DNA of 64,000 bases from Lagopus muta (taxonomy: Eukaryota > Chordata > Aves > Galliformes > Phasianidae): assembly GCF_023343835.1 (NCBI RefSeq), contig NC_064442.1, positions 17,842,501 through 17,906,500 of the forward strand. Direction: 5' to 3'. Each line of letters opens with the position of its first letter. Positions within the stretch are counted from its first letter, which is position 1. Under the pieces are notes generated by a model. That model was not told where the DNA came from and ran no database searches. It saw only the letters and a list, made by a program, of their open reading frames with translations. The translations under genes and the position numbers were made by a program. Shown in pieces: positions 11,601-23,600 of this stretch.

Positions 11601-14600
11601 TTGCATCACTGTGTCACTTGTGTAGAGTTCTCCATCCCCTTTCACTCGTCGGAAGCGGGGGATCTTGCCATTCTGCTGGCTTTTCTTGATGGTAGAGTAG
11701 ATGTTAGGATCTGTGGGAGAGGAAGGCTCTTTTGCAATGAGGTGTTTCAAGAGGGGGGCAAAAGGATTTGTGAGCACAAAAGCAAGAACCAAGAAGTATC
11801 TGGACACATGGTCAGGTGAAGGGGACTCACAAATGGTGGATACAAGTCAAAAAACCCAGACCTCCCTGCCTAGGATTGCATGGGCATGGCAGGACTCCCA
11901 GGGAACACTCTCAAGCCTTTTTCCTACAGAGCAGCAGGGATAATTTCTGTTCTGACTCTGGAAGGGAACCTCATCTCCCCCTCTACCAGGTCCACAGCAG
12001 TGCAGATCCTGCAGAATGACACCATTCTCATGCACCCTACCTTGCCCTGCACAGAGATTCAACCCTCTCCCTAGGACAAGAACTAACAACCTCTTGCCAT
12101 ACTCTGCCCTAGAAGGACAAGCATCAACATGAGGCAAAACCAAGATCACCAGCCAGAGCAGAAAAGCACAGCCCTTGGACAACCTAGGCTTCCTGCACGG
12201 CACTGCAACCCAAAACATGTGAGCAGCCAGACTTACAGTCAACGATGACGAGGGAATTTGTATCAGGAGTGAAAGGAGCAAGACCTCTGCCATCCTGAGG
12301 AGAGTCCTTCTCCTTTTCTGTCTGGGGAAGGAGAGAAATGGCCCCTGAGAAATGCAATCAGTTCAGGGCAGGGGATGCAGGTGCCCACGTCCCCCCTGAG
12401 CAGGTGAGCACAGAGGCTCCCTTCACACCCCTCAGTCTGTGATTCAAGTTGTTACGTGGGCATCAAGGACCCCTGAGCTCTGTTTTGGCTTTAGGCCCAC
12501 TCCCAATCTGTGCAGCATCCCCCACAGTGCCTGGCTGTCCACTGGAAAAGACACCAGGCAAAGCAGAACAGAGGAACTCCAGCTTACCAAGTGCCAGCAG
12601 GTGGGATTGCAAGCGCCAGTCCCACACACTAACATCTCACTTCCATGCTTTGCTATTAAGGTGATGAAGTTTTTATTGTCCTCCTGCAAGAGAAAGGAGA
12701 GGATCGTGAGCAGCTGCAATTGGCAGACCACAGCCCTGTAGCTCCACGTCTACAGCACTACCAGCACTCTGCTATACAGCTCCCCAGCTTTCCCATAGGT
12801 GTTAAAACCAGAGGAGCAGTCCTCCAGCCCGAGTCCTCCAACCCACATATTCTGTTCCTCCAGAAATAGGACCTACCGGGCTCCCAGGCTTCAAACACTG
12901 TGCTCCATTTTCCACAGGGAACTCTACCTGGTGTAAGAGAGAAAGAGAGAGGCTTTAATCACTGCCCTCTCAAAGACAGTTAACAAGGACCCAGTTTCGT
13001 GTACCACGTACTCAGTTGTTCTCTTAGCAAAAGAGCACATCAGTTGGAAGGTCATCAACACAGCAGCTCAGCCCTCTTCCCCATCTGAAAGCCCTTGGGA
13101 GACACTGAGGTGGCAGGACTGGGTCTCTCAGCCCTTGGGGGTGATGTGCAGAAGTGGGGATGCAGGGCCGAAGCAGCGAGCACAGCCTGGGTTGTTCCCT
13201 GAAGGATTTTGAGAGAAGGGCTGTTGTTGCAAGGAGTGAGTGTTCAGCAGTGGATGTCCAAGGACTGGGACACACGAACCCTGCTGCTCCTTGAGAACAA
13301 GGGCTGTTTCTGGGAATAAACATAGGGACTGGCTTGTTTGAGAAGGACAAGCGTGGGTCATGTGGAAGCTAACCACCCCAGGGTTTTCCTGTTGTTTTAA
13401 CTCGGTGCCCAGCTGATTCAGAGCTTGCTGTTTTTGAAACAAGTCAGTGATGATAGAAGGGGATGGGAACACAGCTCCTCCGCAGTAACCTGACTCTAAG
13501 CTGCCCTTTCCATGCTACAGAACACATCCCCCACCTGAGCAATCCTAGCCCTGGCGCAATAGAGACCTCAACAAGATCACAGCTTGGGAAGAACCCACCT
13601 GCAGTGAGTGCAAAACTCTCCCCTTTGCTGCAGGTACCAACCATTCAGAAGCTGTGGGCATAGAATGGACATTCTCAGTCCTGATTTTGTTGGTGGCAAA
13701 GGTACTGAGTCAGCTATCTAACACCTGGGCTGCGAGACAGACACCGAATGCTTCCTAATGTAGCCGTGGGCTCAAAGTAGTGAGCAGAGCATCCTTACCG
13801 GGTAGGTCTCAGAGGTTGCAAAGTTATAGTAGTAAAGGATTCCCTCTCCCCCGACGTAGATGCTTGAGCTGTTTGTTTCATGATAGAACACCGGGTACTT
13901 CTCATTCCTGGGAAATGTATACTCCCTCTCACCTAGGAACAGCAAAGACATTCATTAGGGAAAGCACAGCCCACTGCAGAGCAGCTGCAGCCAGTTCAGG
14001 CTGATTGACTCCCTTCTGCGTCCTTGGCATGAGCGATGAGAAAAGCAAGGACACAGGGTTGTATGGGATGGTGCCAGGCAGTGAGGGAAGGCAGCTCCCA
14101 GGCTCATAGCTGTGCTCTTGTCCTGGCCCCAAGGACAGAAGGTGGGACGGATGGGGTTCAGAGCCACCATCAGAAGCCAAAGGCAGCCCCCAGGCCAAAG
14201 CCTAGATGTCAGAGGGGGAAGCATGTAAAGCTGCAATGCTCAGGGCTGCACGTCCCCAGGGCAACCAGAAAGTGAGCTGCAAGACGTGGGGCCGTGGTGT
14301 CACAACCAGTTACAGCAAATGGGAAGCTTCCTGGGCCCAGCTGAGAGGAAGGACTGCTTGTCCTTCCTTTCTTTCCTTCCTCTTTCACCTTCATGCCTTT
14401 CCAGTTCACCCCCTTCTTCCCTCTGCGCTGCCAGCTCAGGTGTGGGAGGCTGCAGCAGTGCAGGGCAGCAAGCAGAGCTGTGTGCACAGCCTCCCCAGTG
14501 CTCTCTGCTCCTTCTCAGCAGCCCTGCACCACCCCAGGATGCTGCAGCCACACCTGGCAGCTCGGAGCAGCTGTGCCAGAGCCCACGCTGCTGGAATCCA

Positions 14601-17600
14601 TCCCTTGTCCCACACTGTGCTCTGCAGCAGTCATGCAAAAGGAAGGTGAACTCGGGGAGGAACAGCAGATGAGGACTGACCTCTGCACAGTGTGATGGGA
14701 TGCTCCTTTTCCAGCTCTCTTTCCTCTTTTCCAAAGAGGAGGGCCTCTCCTACCAAGAGCTGCTGCTCCAGGCATGCAGACAAAGATTGTGTCTGCCTTA
14801 GGAGCTGGCAGCCTGCACAGACAGGCAATAAATCAGAGGCACGTGTCCCTCTCTATTTATAAGGCCACTTGGCAGGACAGGCAGAGGACAATCTTCAGGC
14901 AGTGCTTTCCCTGCCTGGAGAACACGGCGCAGGGGCTCCTGCCAAGATTCTGCAGAGGCAAATATTCGAGGCTTTTCACTCTGATGCCATACGCTGCTCA
15001 CGCACCTCCATGGGGTGAGGAATGGGGTCAGCTCCCAGCTGTAGGGTAGGCTGGGACACAGAGACCAGCAGGAGGCACACTGCCCTCCAGCTCACTTCTT
15101 TGACACCTGGGGTGGTGGCAGAGGGGCTCCAGCACTCGGGACCCCACAAGCAGGAAGGCTTCCACATCCAGCTACACCCACCCCCAGCAGGCTGCAGGCT
15201 GCTCTGGCTGTACTTCAGCACACTTTGCACTTTTCTACTGCTGCTAAGCCACAAGAACACTTGCTGTTCCCCAATCTTCTCCCCCGCTTTGCCCTCTGCA
15301 CACACATGCCTCCACAATCACGATACCTTTGGTTTTGCTTTCAGGGCTTTTTTTTTTTTCTTTTTCCCCCACAACAGTTTCTCTCTGGTCAGCCCTGAGC
15401 ACTGTGCCAACCTACTTCCTAGCAAGGACTTGCTTCTCCTCAACCAGCTGGAAACAAAAGAGCCCAAAACAATAATTTGGTCGGCGCCAACACATTATTT
15501 ATCCTACTGCTCCCCAGGGGCTGCACTGAATCACCGAGTTGGGAATAAACAGCTCTCTGAGCCACGGCCCAGACGCTTGAGCACTGATTTGGGCTGCAAA
15601 AGGGAGCTTTGGAAAGGAGTTTCCATGAGCAGGTGCTGGGTGCATTCAGCCCACGCTCTGCCTCAGACTGTTAGGGTTTGATCTCCTTTGCAACCAGCAG
15701 GTTCATGGGGAGGGATGGAGGGGGGGAGAGGGAGCAGCCCTGCTGTCCCATGCATGGTTTGGGGTTTGCTCTGAGAGTGAGGATGATGAGACTGAGGGCA
15801 TCCAAAGGGTAAGGGTAAAGTGTGGTGCCCACAGCACGTCCCCAAAGAAGGGGATGATGCAAAGTGAGCCTAGAGCTTGAAAAACCACCCGGCAAGTTTC
15901 CAGAGCTCTGCTAAATCTGTTAAATCTCTCCGGCTGGCATTTAATGTAAAGCCAACCATCAGCACGCAAATCAATGGCAGGATTGTCAATTGAAATGCTA
16001 ACCCGAGGCCGGAGGAATGAATAGGAGAAAGAGCAGCTTTGTGCTTTGCCGGCAAGAGGAGGAAAGCCAAGGCAGATTGAAGAATAATAGTAATAAAAAA
16101 TGAGGGAGCAGGAGCGAGCCCAGTGCATCTCATAGGGATGCATGAAGGGTGAGGTAATGGAGGAGGAGGAGGGAAAGGACCAGGGAGATGCTCCAGACGA
16201 AACCCATCCTAAACAAATTCTGCTTCAAGCTGACCAGGGTGAAGCAGGCTGAGCTCCCTCTGCACAGTGTGGGCATGCTGTGCTTTGAGGAAGAACCAAA
16301 GGACCTATGGATGCAGGAGCCAAGAGCTCAAGCTGGGGTTGCGGGCATGGGAAGAAGCAAGCCTGCAGCCCTCATCTCCAAGCAGATGCTTGCAGCACTC
16401 CAGCTAGGAAAGCAGTGTGGGTGCGTGGGCTCATTATAAGCAATTGCATCATGGCTGCTTTATTCCCAGCTCGGGGGCTGACTCAGCTATGCTGCACCCC
16501 ACCACACTGCTGTGTGATGAAGAAAGGCCATCAGACCCACCAGTACCCACAGCACAAATCCTGGGATGCTGGCTTGCACAGCTCTGAGCATGGGTAGCAT
16601 GAAAGGCTTTACGGGTCTAGGACTCATTGGTGCTCAGAGGACTGTGTTAGCAGAATCACAGGACATCCTGAGTTGGAAGGGACCCATAAGGATCATGCAG
16701 ACCAACCCCTGGCTCCACACAGGACCACCTACAAATCAGACCACATCTGAGACCATTGACTCCTTGAGCTCTGGAGTTGTCCTTAAATGGAAGGGATTGT
16801 TCAAACCTGCTCTGATGATGGCATTTTCGAATAAAGAACCGAAACAAAGCTTGAACAAAACGGAAAGAGAAAGCAATAGGGATCTTCTGCCCTTTGGGAA
16901 CGGCACTTACGCAGCGAGGTGGGAAAGCACCATGACTGTAGGTGTGACAACGCTCACTGCAGCCGGAATCACACACGCTTAACGGATCCTACTCCAGTTC
17001 CTTCCTTTTCCAGGCACACCTCACTTCCCCTGCCTGTCAGGTGTTAGCTGTTCCTTCTGGAGCAGACTGAACCCGCTGTGACCTCACGGCACGTCACCGT
17101 CTCCATCAGACAGCCCGGGTTCAGTTCTGACACAGAAGAAAAAGCCAGGCATGACTCACAGCTGGCAGCATGGGGAGCCCCAGCTCCTCTACCTGTTTCA
17201 CAGCATGATGGTGAGTCAGAGCTGAGCAACTCCGGGTGCAGCTCAGGCACTGCTCACACCTTGCTTTGGGAAGTATTGCAGCCAGCTCCTCACTGACATC
17301 AGTCCCAATGCTGCACACAGGATGCATGACGAGCAGCACAGGTGCACCGATGGCTTTCCTTTAAAGGAATGGAATGTGATTCCATCCAAACTCCATATCT
17401 CCTCTGTTCCAGGGAGAAGGAACTGACCAACCCCAGCCTGGATCCCCACCCTGCCTCTCCAGTGCTGCTGTAAGAAGCCAAGCTGTATTTTGCAAGGCTC
17501 TATAAATTCCCAAGTTGAGATGCCTGGAAGGAGTCAGCACGCCTATGGACAGCAGTGGTAGCCACTAAGCAATAAGATTTTCCTTCTCCTGTGATTTTGC

Positions 17601-20600
17601 ACATGATGTGACACAAGGACACCAGCTTCTGTCATCACAAACAGAGGAGCTGGATAGGCAGCCCTCCCTTTAGGATCAGCCTGACAGCTTCCTGGGACTT
17701 TTCTACCAAAAACCCTATAAACCAGTTTATAGAACTGACTTTTCTCAAAATGACCCAGGATCCACACATGAGGTTTTGTTCTGACCTGCCATGGTGTGAT
17801 TAGAGAACTACGAGGCTCGAGGTTTCCAGTTTTGCAGAAAATGATATGATTCCATCTGGGGGGGTTCTGAGAGAGGCCAAAAGGCAACGTAACATGGGGA
17901 AGCACCTCCTTCACACCTGCCTTCTCCTGCTCCCCAAAAGCTGGTGCTGCCAAGGGGTGCAGCTGCACTCCTTGAGCCTGCTGAGCTACGTGCAGCCACT
18001 TCTCAGCCCTGGGCAAGGCTGAAGGGTCCTTAGGAATGCTGCTCTGTTGCTCAACCCTGCAGCACTTCAGCTCAACCCATGCTCCAACATCAGTCACCTC
18101 CCAAAGAAAGCAAAACAGAAAGATGAAGACCCTCAGAGCTCACCTCCCTCCCAGGCATAGCAAAGGGGTTTGTGCTGCTGCCTTCCCCTGCCCAGATACA
18201 TTTTCAGGATGCCTGCACTCCCTGTCACGTCCCCCAAAATACTCCACAGCTACAGGGAAGCAGCAGCGGAAACCAGGCAGCTGATGGGCTAAAAATGCGT
18301 TCTGCTGAAGCAGGACCAGACATTGCCACATGTGTTTCCTGCTCTTTAAATCCCTCCATGCTCTCTCAGGACCACGCAGTGCAGTTGCAGCCCCGCTCCC
18401 ATTCCTCCTCCAGCCCCTCCTCCTCCCAGCACAACGACAAAACCATTTATAGTATTCACAGCTGGAGCCTAAGAGTAGTGTGCAAAGGGCAGGGGCCAGA
18501 AAAACAGGTCAGACCAATTCCATTGAGGGCACTGGTCATCTCCTGCATACCTGACACATACCTGGAATGGAGAAAGGCACTGCCAGGTATGGGCCAAAGG
18601 GCTACATCCACAACACACTGCTGTAGCCAGCTCAAAAACAGGCATGTGCTTGGACTGCCTGGAAAGGAGAGCATAATAAAAATGGTTTCTCAGTGGAGGC
18701 AAAGTGCTTTCTCATCACCCTGAGGGTGTAAAAGCCTTGACAGCATCTTTCCATGCCTTTCATCCCGTAGGAAACATCGTGGTTTGGTTCCAGAAAGCAG
18801 CACAAGGGAGAGCAAGGGCTCACACCGTGCTGCTCTGCTTCTTAGTGCTCCATCTGTGGCCATCACACTTTGCAAAGCAAAGCCCTGAGCCCAGCAGCAG
18901 GGGCACCATGCAACGTGTTGGAAAGTAACAAGGGGACGTGCAAAGGGGTCTGGGTGTGATTGCAGGAAGCTGCTGCACCCACAAGAGAGGTGTGAAAGCA
19001 TGGAGGAAAGATGTGCAGCTGGGAAGCCCACAGTTACTCAAATCTACCCGTGGTGCGTTTCACTCCTCTTTCTTATTTTAGGTGTGAGATAGTGGTGGAT
19101 TTCATCTCTTTGGTATTTCTCATCCTGCCTCTCCCCCCAGGCAGTTTGGAAATGAGCAGCACTCAGCTCTGCTAACAGCCTTCCCCAACCGCTTCCGACA
19201 GCCCCCAAGCAGCAGCAAGCCCCATTCTTGTACCTTAACACCTCCCTCTCCTCTGCAGGAGGAAACCGTCTTGTTACAGGAGCAGACGGCAGCAGAACAA
19301 GGGGGAACAGCTCTAAACTGAAAGAGGACAGATGTGAAGAAGAAATTCTTTCTTCAGAAAGCAGTGAGGTGCTGGCAATGCTGCCCAGAGCTGTGGGTGC
19401 CCCATTCCTGGAGGTGCCCGAGGCCACGGATGGGCTCTGGGCAGCCTGAGCTGGGGGACAGCCAGCCTGTGGGAGGGGAGTTGGAACCAAACGGTCTTGG
19501 AGGTGCCATCCAACCTAAGCTATTGTGTGACAACACGATTCTATGAGTATTTCCAGCTGCCACCACACCCCGCTGCTCCCCAAGGACCCTGCAATCATGG
19601 GATGCTCGGGTGCCTGCCCTCGAGGTACTGATGCCATCAGGAGTGAAATGCATGGCTCCGAGGAGAGAAAACACACAGGAAACAAAGTGCTTTGTTCCTG
19701 CAGAAGCTCTCAGCCCATGTAACTGCCCCAAGGGCTGTGCTAAGCAGGGGAAAGGCTCGAGCACAGTGTAACCAACCCAGTGTGATGGGCTGATGCGCTA
19801 AAGACATCAAATCCCCCACTATTTCTGGTAGGCATCTCGGCAGCATCGTTCAGCACGGAGGTGAGCAAGGGCAGCAAGAGAAAACGCTTTTCATTTGGTA
19901 AAGCAGCTGCCTGGCAGGGACACACCTGCTCCAAAGCCTTTCTGTACACCACCACAGCCGCCTCTCCATCCCTGGCAGTTGCCAAACGGGAGCAGGCAGC
20001 GGGCCAACCGCCCACAACCGCAAGCAACAAAAGGAAAGAGACCCCTAACCTGCAGCCAGAAGGAACGAGCCTTGCATTCAAAGCTCCTGCCCTCCGCCAG
20101 GATCCTGTCAGCAACACGCAGCCCTCGGAAGCCTGGAGCCAGGCAAGGCAGGTTTCTATTAATTAAGCACAAAATGAGTGTATGACAGGCACTGCAGAGC
20201 TTTACGCTGAGGCAGCGGGAAGGAGGCGTGCCAATGAATTATCACCATGCCCCAGCCCCTTCTGCAGGTCCCCCCTCCCCAAATTCTGCAGCCTGTAGCT
20301 CCGAGCCAATCTGATATCCCCAGTGCCCCAGGAGGTGGCTGCAAGAGGCAAGGACTGACATCAAGCAGGGATGCTTTCCTCCCCACAGCCCTGAATTGGC
20401 TGCACCCCACGGATTGCGGGTGCTAAATTTAGAGCCAGGTTTTGTTACCTCCCCAAAGCTGTTCTCTGTAATAACAGTCCCAAACTGTGCCGTGTTCCTG
20501 CTGGAAGCTGGGGAACTTTGCTCTGTGATTATGGAATTTCATTATATGGTCACCGGAATAACCAGAACAAAAGGATGCTTTTAGCAGGAGAGCTCTATGT

Positions 20601-23600
20601 AAAGAGCCTGGCTGCCCCTCCCTGTAGGGAAATCAGCTTCCAGAGGTTGGTTATCACAAAAAGCCTTCCGGGATAAAGATCATCACAAGCACCTTTGTGT
20701 GCACGCACCAGCAAACAGCCACTTACATTAATTGGCAGCCATCTCCCTGCTGATGGTAACAGCACTGCAGTTTGCAGCAAAGGAGCATCCCCTTTGGGCT
20801 GCAGAGCTTTGTTCTGCCACCCCAAGCTCCTGCCCAAGGTGAGGAGGTGGCACATGTATGGCACTGGAGCAAGGACGAAGCCTCAGCTCCTTGCACAAAG
20901 CAGATGAGAGCACACAGCAAAGGGACCCAGCCCTGCAGTGCTCTTGGTGTCCCCCCAGACCTGCTGCTGTAGATTCCCATCGCTGCAATGAATGTCAGCT
21001 GGTTCTCAGCCATGCAGACCGACAAAGCAGCCGCATTCTGCTCACGTCCACCATCCTATATCCACTGTTCTCACTTCCATCCTCAGCCCACAGCCAAGGT
21101 TACTTCTGTCTGGAACTATTTATGCATTCAAGCAGGAAACTCCCCCAGCTCCCTAAGCACCTGCTTCACTCTCCCTCCCAATATACACACACACATTGTC
21201 AACAAGAGAAGTAAAAATTAAACCCAGACTAAGTGGAGTCAGAGCTACAGGAAGCTGCAAGATGATAGGGCTCAGATTTGGGACCAGGTATCTACAGCAC
21301 TAGAGATCCAGAGCCCTGCTAACAGTGATACTAAATACGTTAAAAGCTCTATGAAGCCTCCTGCTGCAGATTTAAGCTGCTCTGAAACTCAGCAATGGCA
21401 GGGGATGCTCAGCAGTATACCAGCACCTCTGTCCCATCACACACCGGACACAGCCTACTACACTGGGTGGAGCTGAGAGCAAAAGGCAAAATTGGAGGCA
21501 CTGAACAAGACAAAGTCCTATTTCTAGGGCAACCAGGAATAGCTGCATACCATAGGATGCAGCTCCACTGGAGAGAGCTGGCCACACAATGAGCTATTTC
21601 CTCCTTCCGAGGCCTTTTTCTGGATACAAGCTGCTTTAAAAAGCATCACGTATGCAGGTTTAGATTCAATTCATCCTGCCTCAAGGAACCGTGCAGCACT
21701 ACATCACCCACAAAAAGTCCTCCAAGCCCAGTTTGTCCCCAGTTCTAGCCCTGAATCTGCCTGAGAACTGACACAGAGCTGTCACTGCTCTGCCCCTGCC
21801 CCTTTCCCAGCTCTGAGCACTGCAGTGAAGCGGCCACAACTTCCATTAGTTCACCCATGCCTGCTATTTGTGTCATGCTCTTGTAACAGGAGGTGGCTGT
21901 GATTCACTCGCTCGGTTTGTTTGGTTTGTTTCTTCTTTTTCAATCTGTGCAAAGCAAGAAATATTTTCAACCAACACTTCATGATAACCAGCAGCACCCA
22001 CCCTGCGAAAGTGAACCGTCTGCAGAAGGAAACGGCACTGCTGGGAAAGCAAGCAGCTTTTCCCATGGAATTGCTGATGCTCTGAGAGCTGCATGTGGAA
22101 CTGCCCCACGAGATGCTTCATTCACACCCTTGGGACTGTAGTATCCATGAAATCAGTGCCACTGCCAGTTGTGGAGAGACACCAGCACCTCTCATTGTGC
22201 TTCCCCACCACCACACCATTTCTCGATGCCGCGAAGAGGCAGCTGAACTCATCAAAGCCCAGGGGTTCCCAAAGGGAATTTTTCTGGCATCACCACTTCT
22301 GCTCTTCCACCCCCGCCCCCCAGAGCCAGTTTACACATTTAGGGCAGCCAAGGGTCAAGTGTATAATCTTTCTCTTCCCCTGCAAATTGCACTCATCTCT
22401 TCTGAGATGCACGCTGACTCAGAAGTGGTCCCTCCAGCTCTCATCCCCCGTCAGCCCCACCCGTCAGTCATAGGGGAATAATTAAACTGTCAGGCTCTGT
22501 CCTAACCCAAGGTGAGCCAGAAAAGGGCTGCGAGTTCGTCTCGGGTCCAAACACACATGGATAAACTGGGACAAGAGAGCCTTATGAGTGACAGCGATTA
22601 AAAACTACCTCTGCACCATAAAAGCCTCGGTGATAAGAGCTATCCAAGCCTGCCTCAGGCTCCTCGCTGTCTCCCAGTGCTCAGTGACTTTCCGGTCATG
22701 AGACAGCCAATGTGGGATGCCATCCTCCTGCTCCACACAGGGACTGTAACCCCAACAAAGCTCAGTGTGGGAATGGCAGGCACCTTTACAAAGCAGAGCC
22801 CAGCTGGCCAGTGCTTGGGTAGAATAGGAAGAAGGAGAGATAAAGGAGAACACAGCACACAAGGTTGATATGCTTGTCTCCACACTAGCCCAGGCTTCCC
22901 CCTACAAGCCACAACAAATAGCAAATTCATCCTCTGCCACAGTCCCCATCCTCTGCCACAGTCCCCATCCTCTGCCACAGTCCCCATCCTCTGCCACAGT
23001 CCCCATCCTCTGCCACAGTCCCCATCCTCTGCCACAGTCCCCATCCTCTGCCACAGTCCCCATCCTCTGCCACAGTCCCCATCCTCTGCCACAGTCCCCA
23101 TCCTCTGCCACAGTCCCCATCCTCTGCCACAGTCCCCATCCTCTGCCACAGTCCCCATCCTCTGCCACAGTCCCCATCCTCTGCCACAGTCCTTCTCAGG
23201 ACAGCAGGGAGAGAAATAACCAAGAGAGAACCCAGCTCATCTGATGCAGGAAGGAGAAGGGACAAGGTCCTCATCACTGAAAAGGATCTTAAGCATTCTG
23301 GACGTGACCAGAGGTCAAGAGCTGAGCTCAGCCCTTTGCTCTGCCCTTTCTCTAAGGGGAAGAAAGCCTGCAGAGTCAGATGTACTTCCAAATAACTGCT
23401 TACCCAGCATCACACAAGAGGCAGCCAGCCGTGCAAGGGGAGCTCCTGGGATCCCTCCAGCTGCCTCTGGTGCTACATAGTGCAGTTTGGGAACAACGTG
23501 CCCACCCTCACCCCGTCCTGCACTGCATTATGGAATCCAGGATGCACAATAAAAGCAGAGCAGTTGCCCTTTTTGAGGCCTCAGGACTGGATTTACACAC

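Noticed and set aside
22928-23192. Could the 19-bp array be a CRISPR?
   Set aside because: Units are contiguous with no spacers, and the genome is vertebrate.
22655-23391. Overlapping open frames with GTVAEDGDCGRGWGLWQRM repeats
   Set aside because: Product of the perfect 19-bp VNTR read in three frames. Not a gene.
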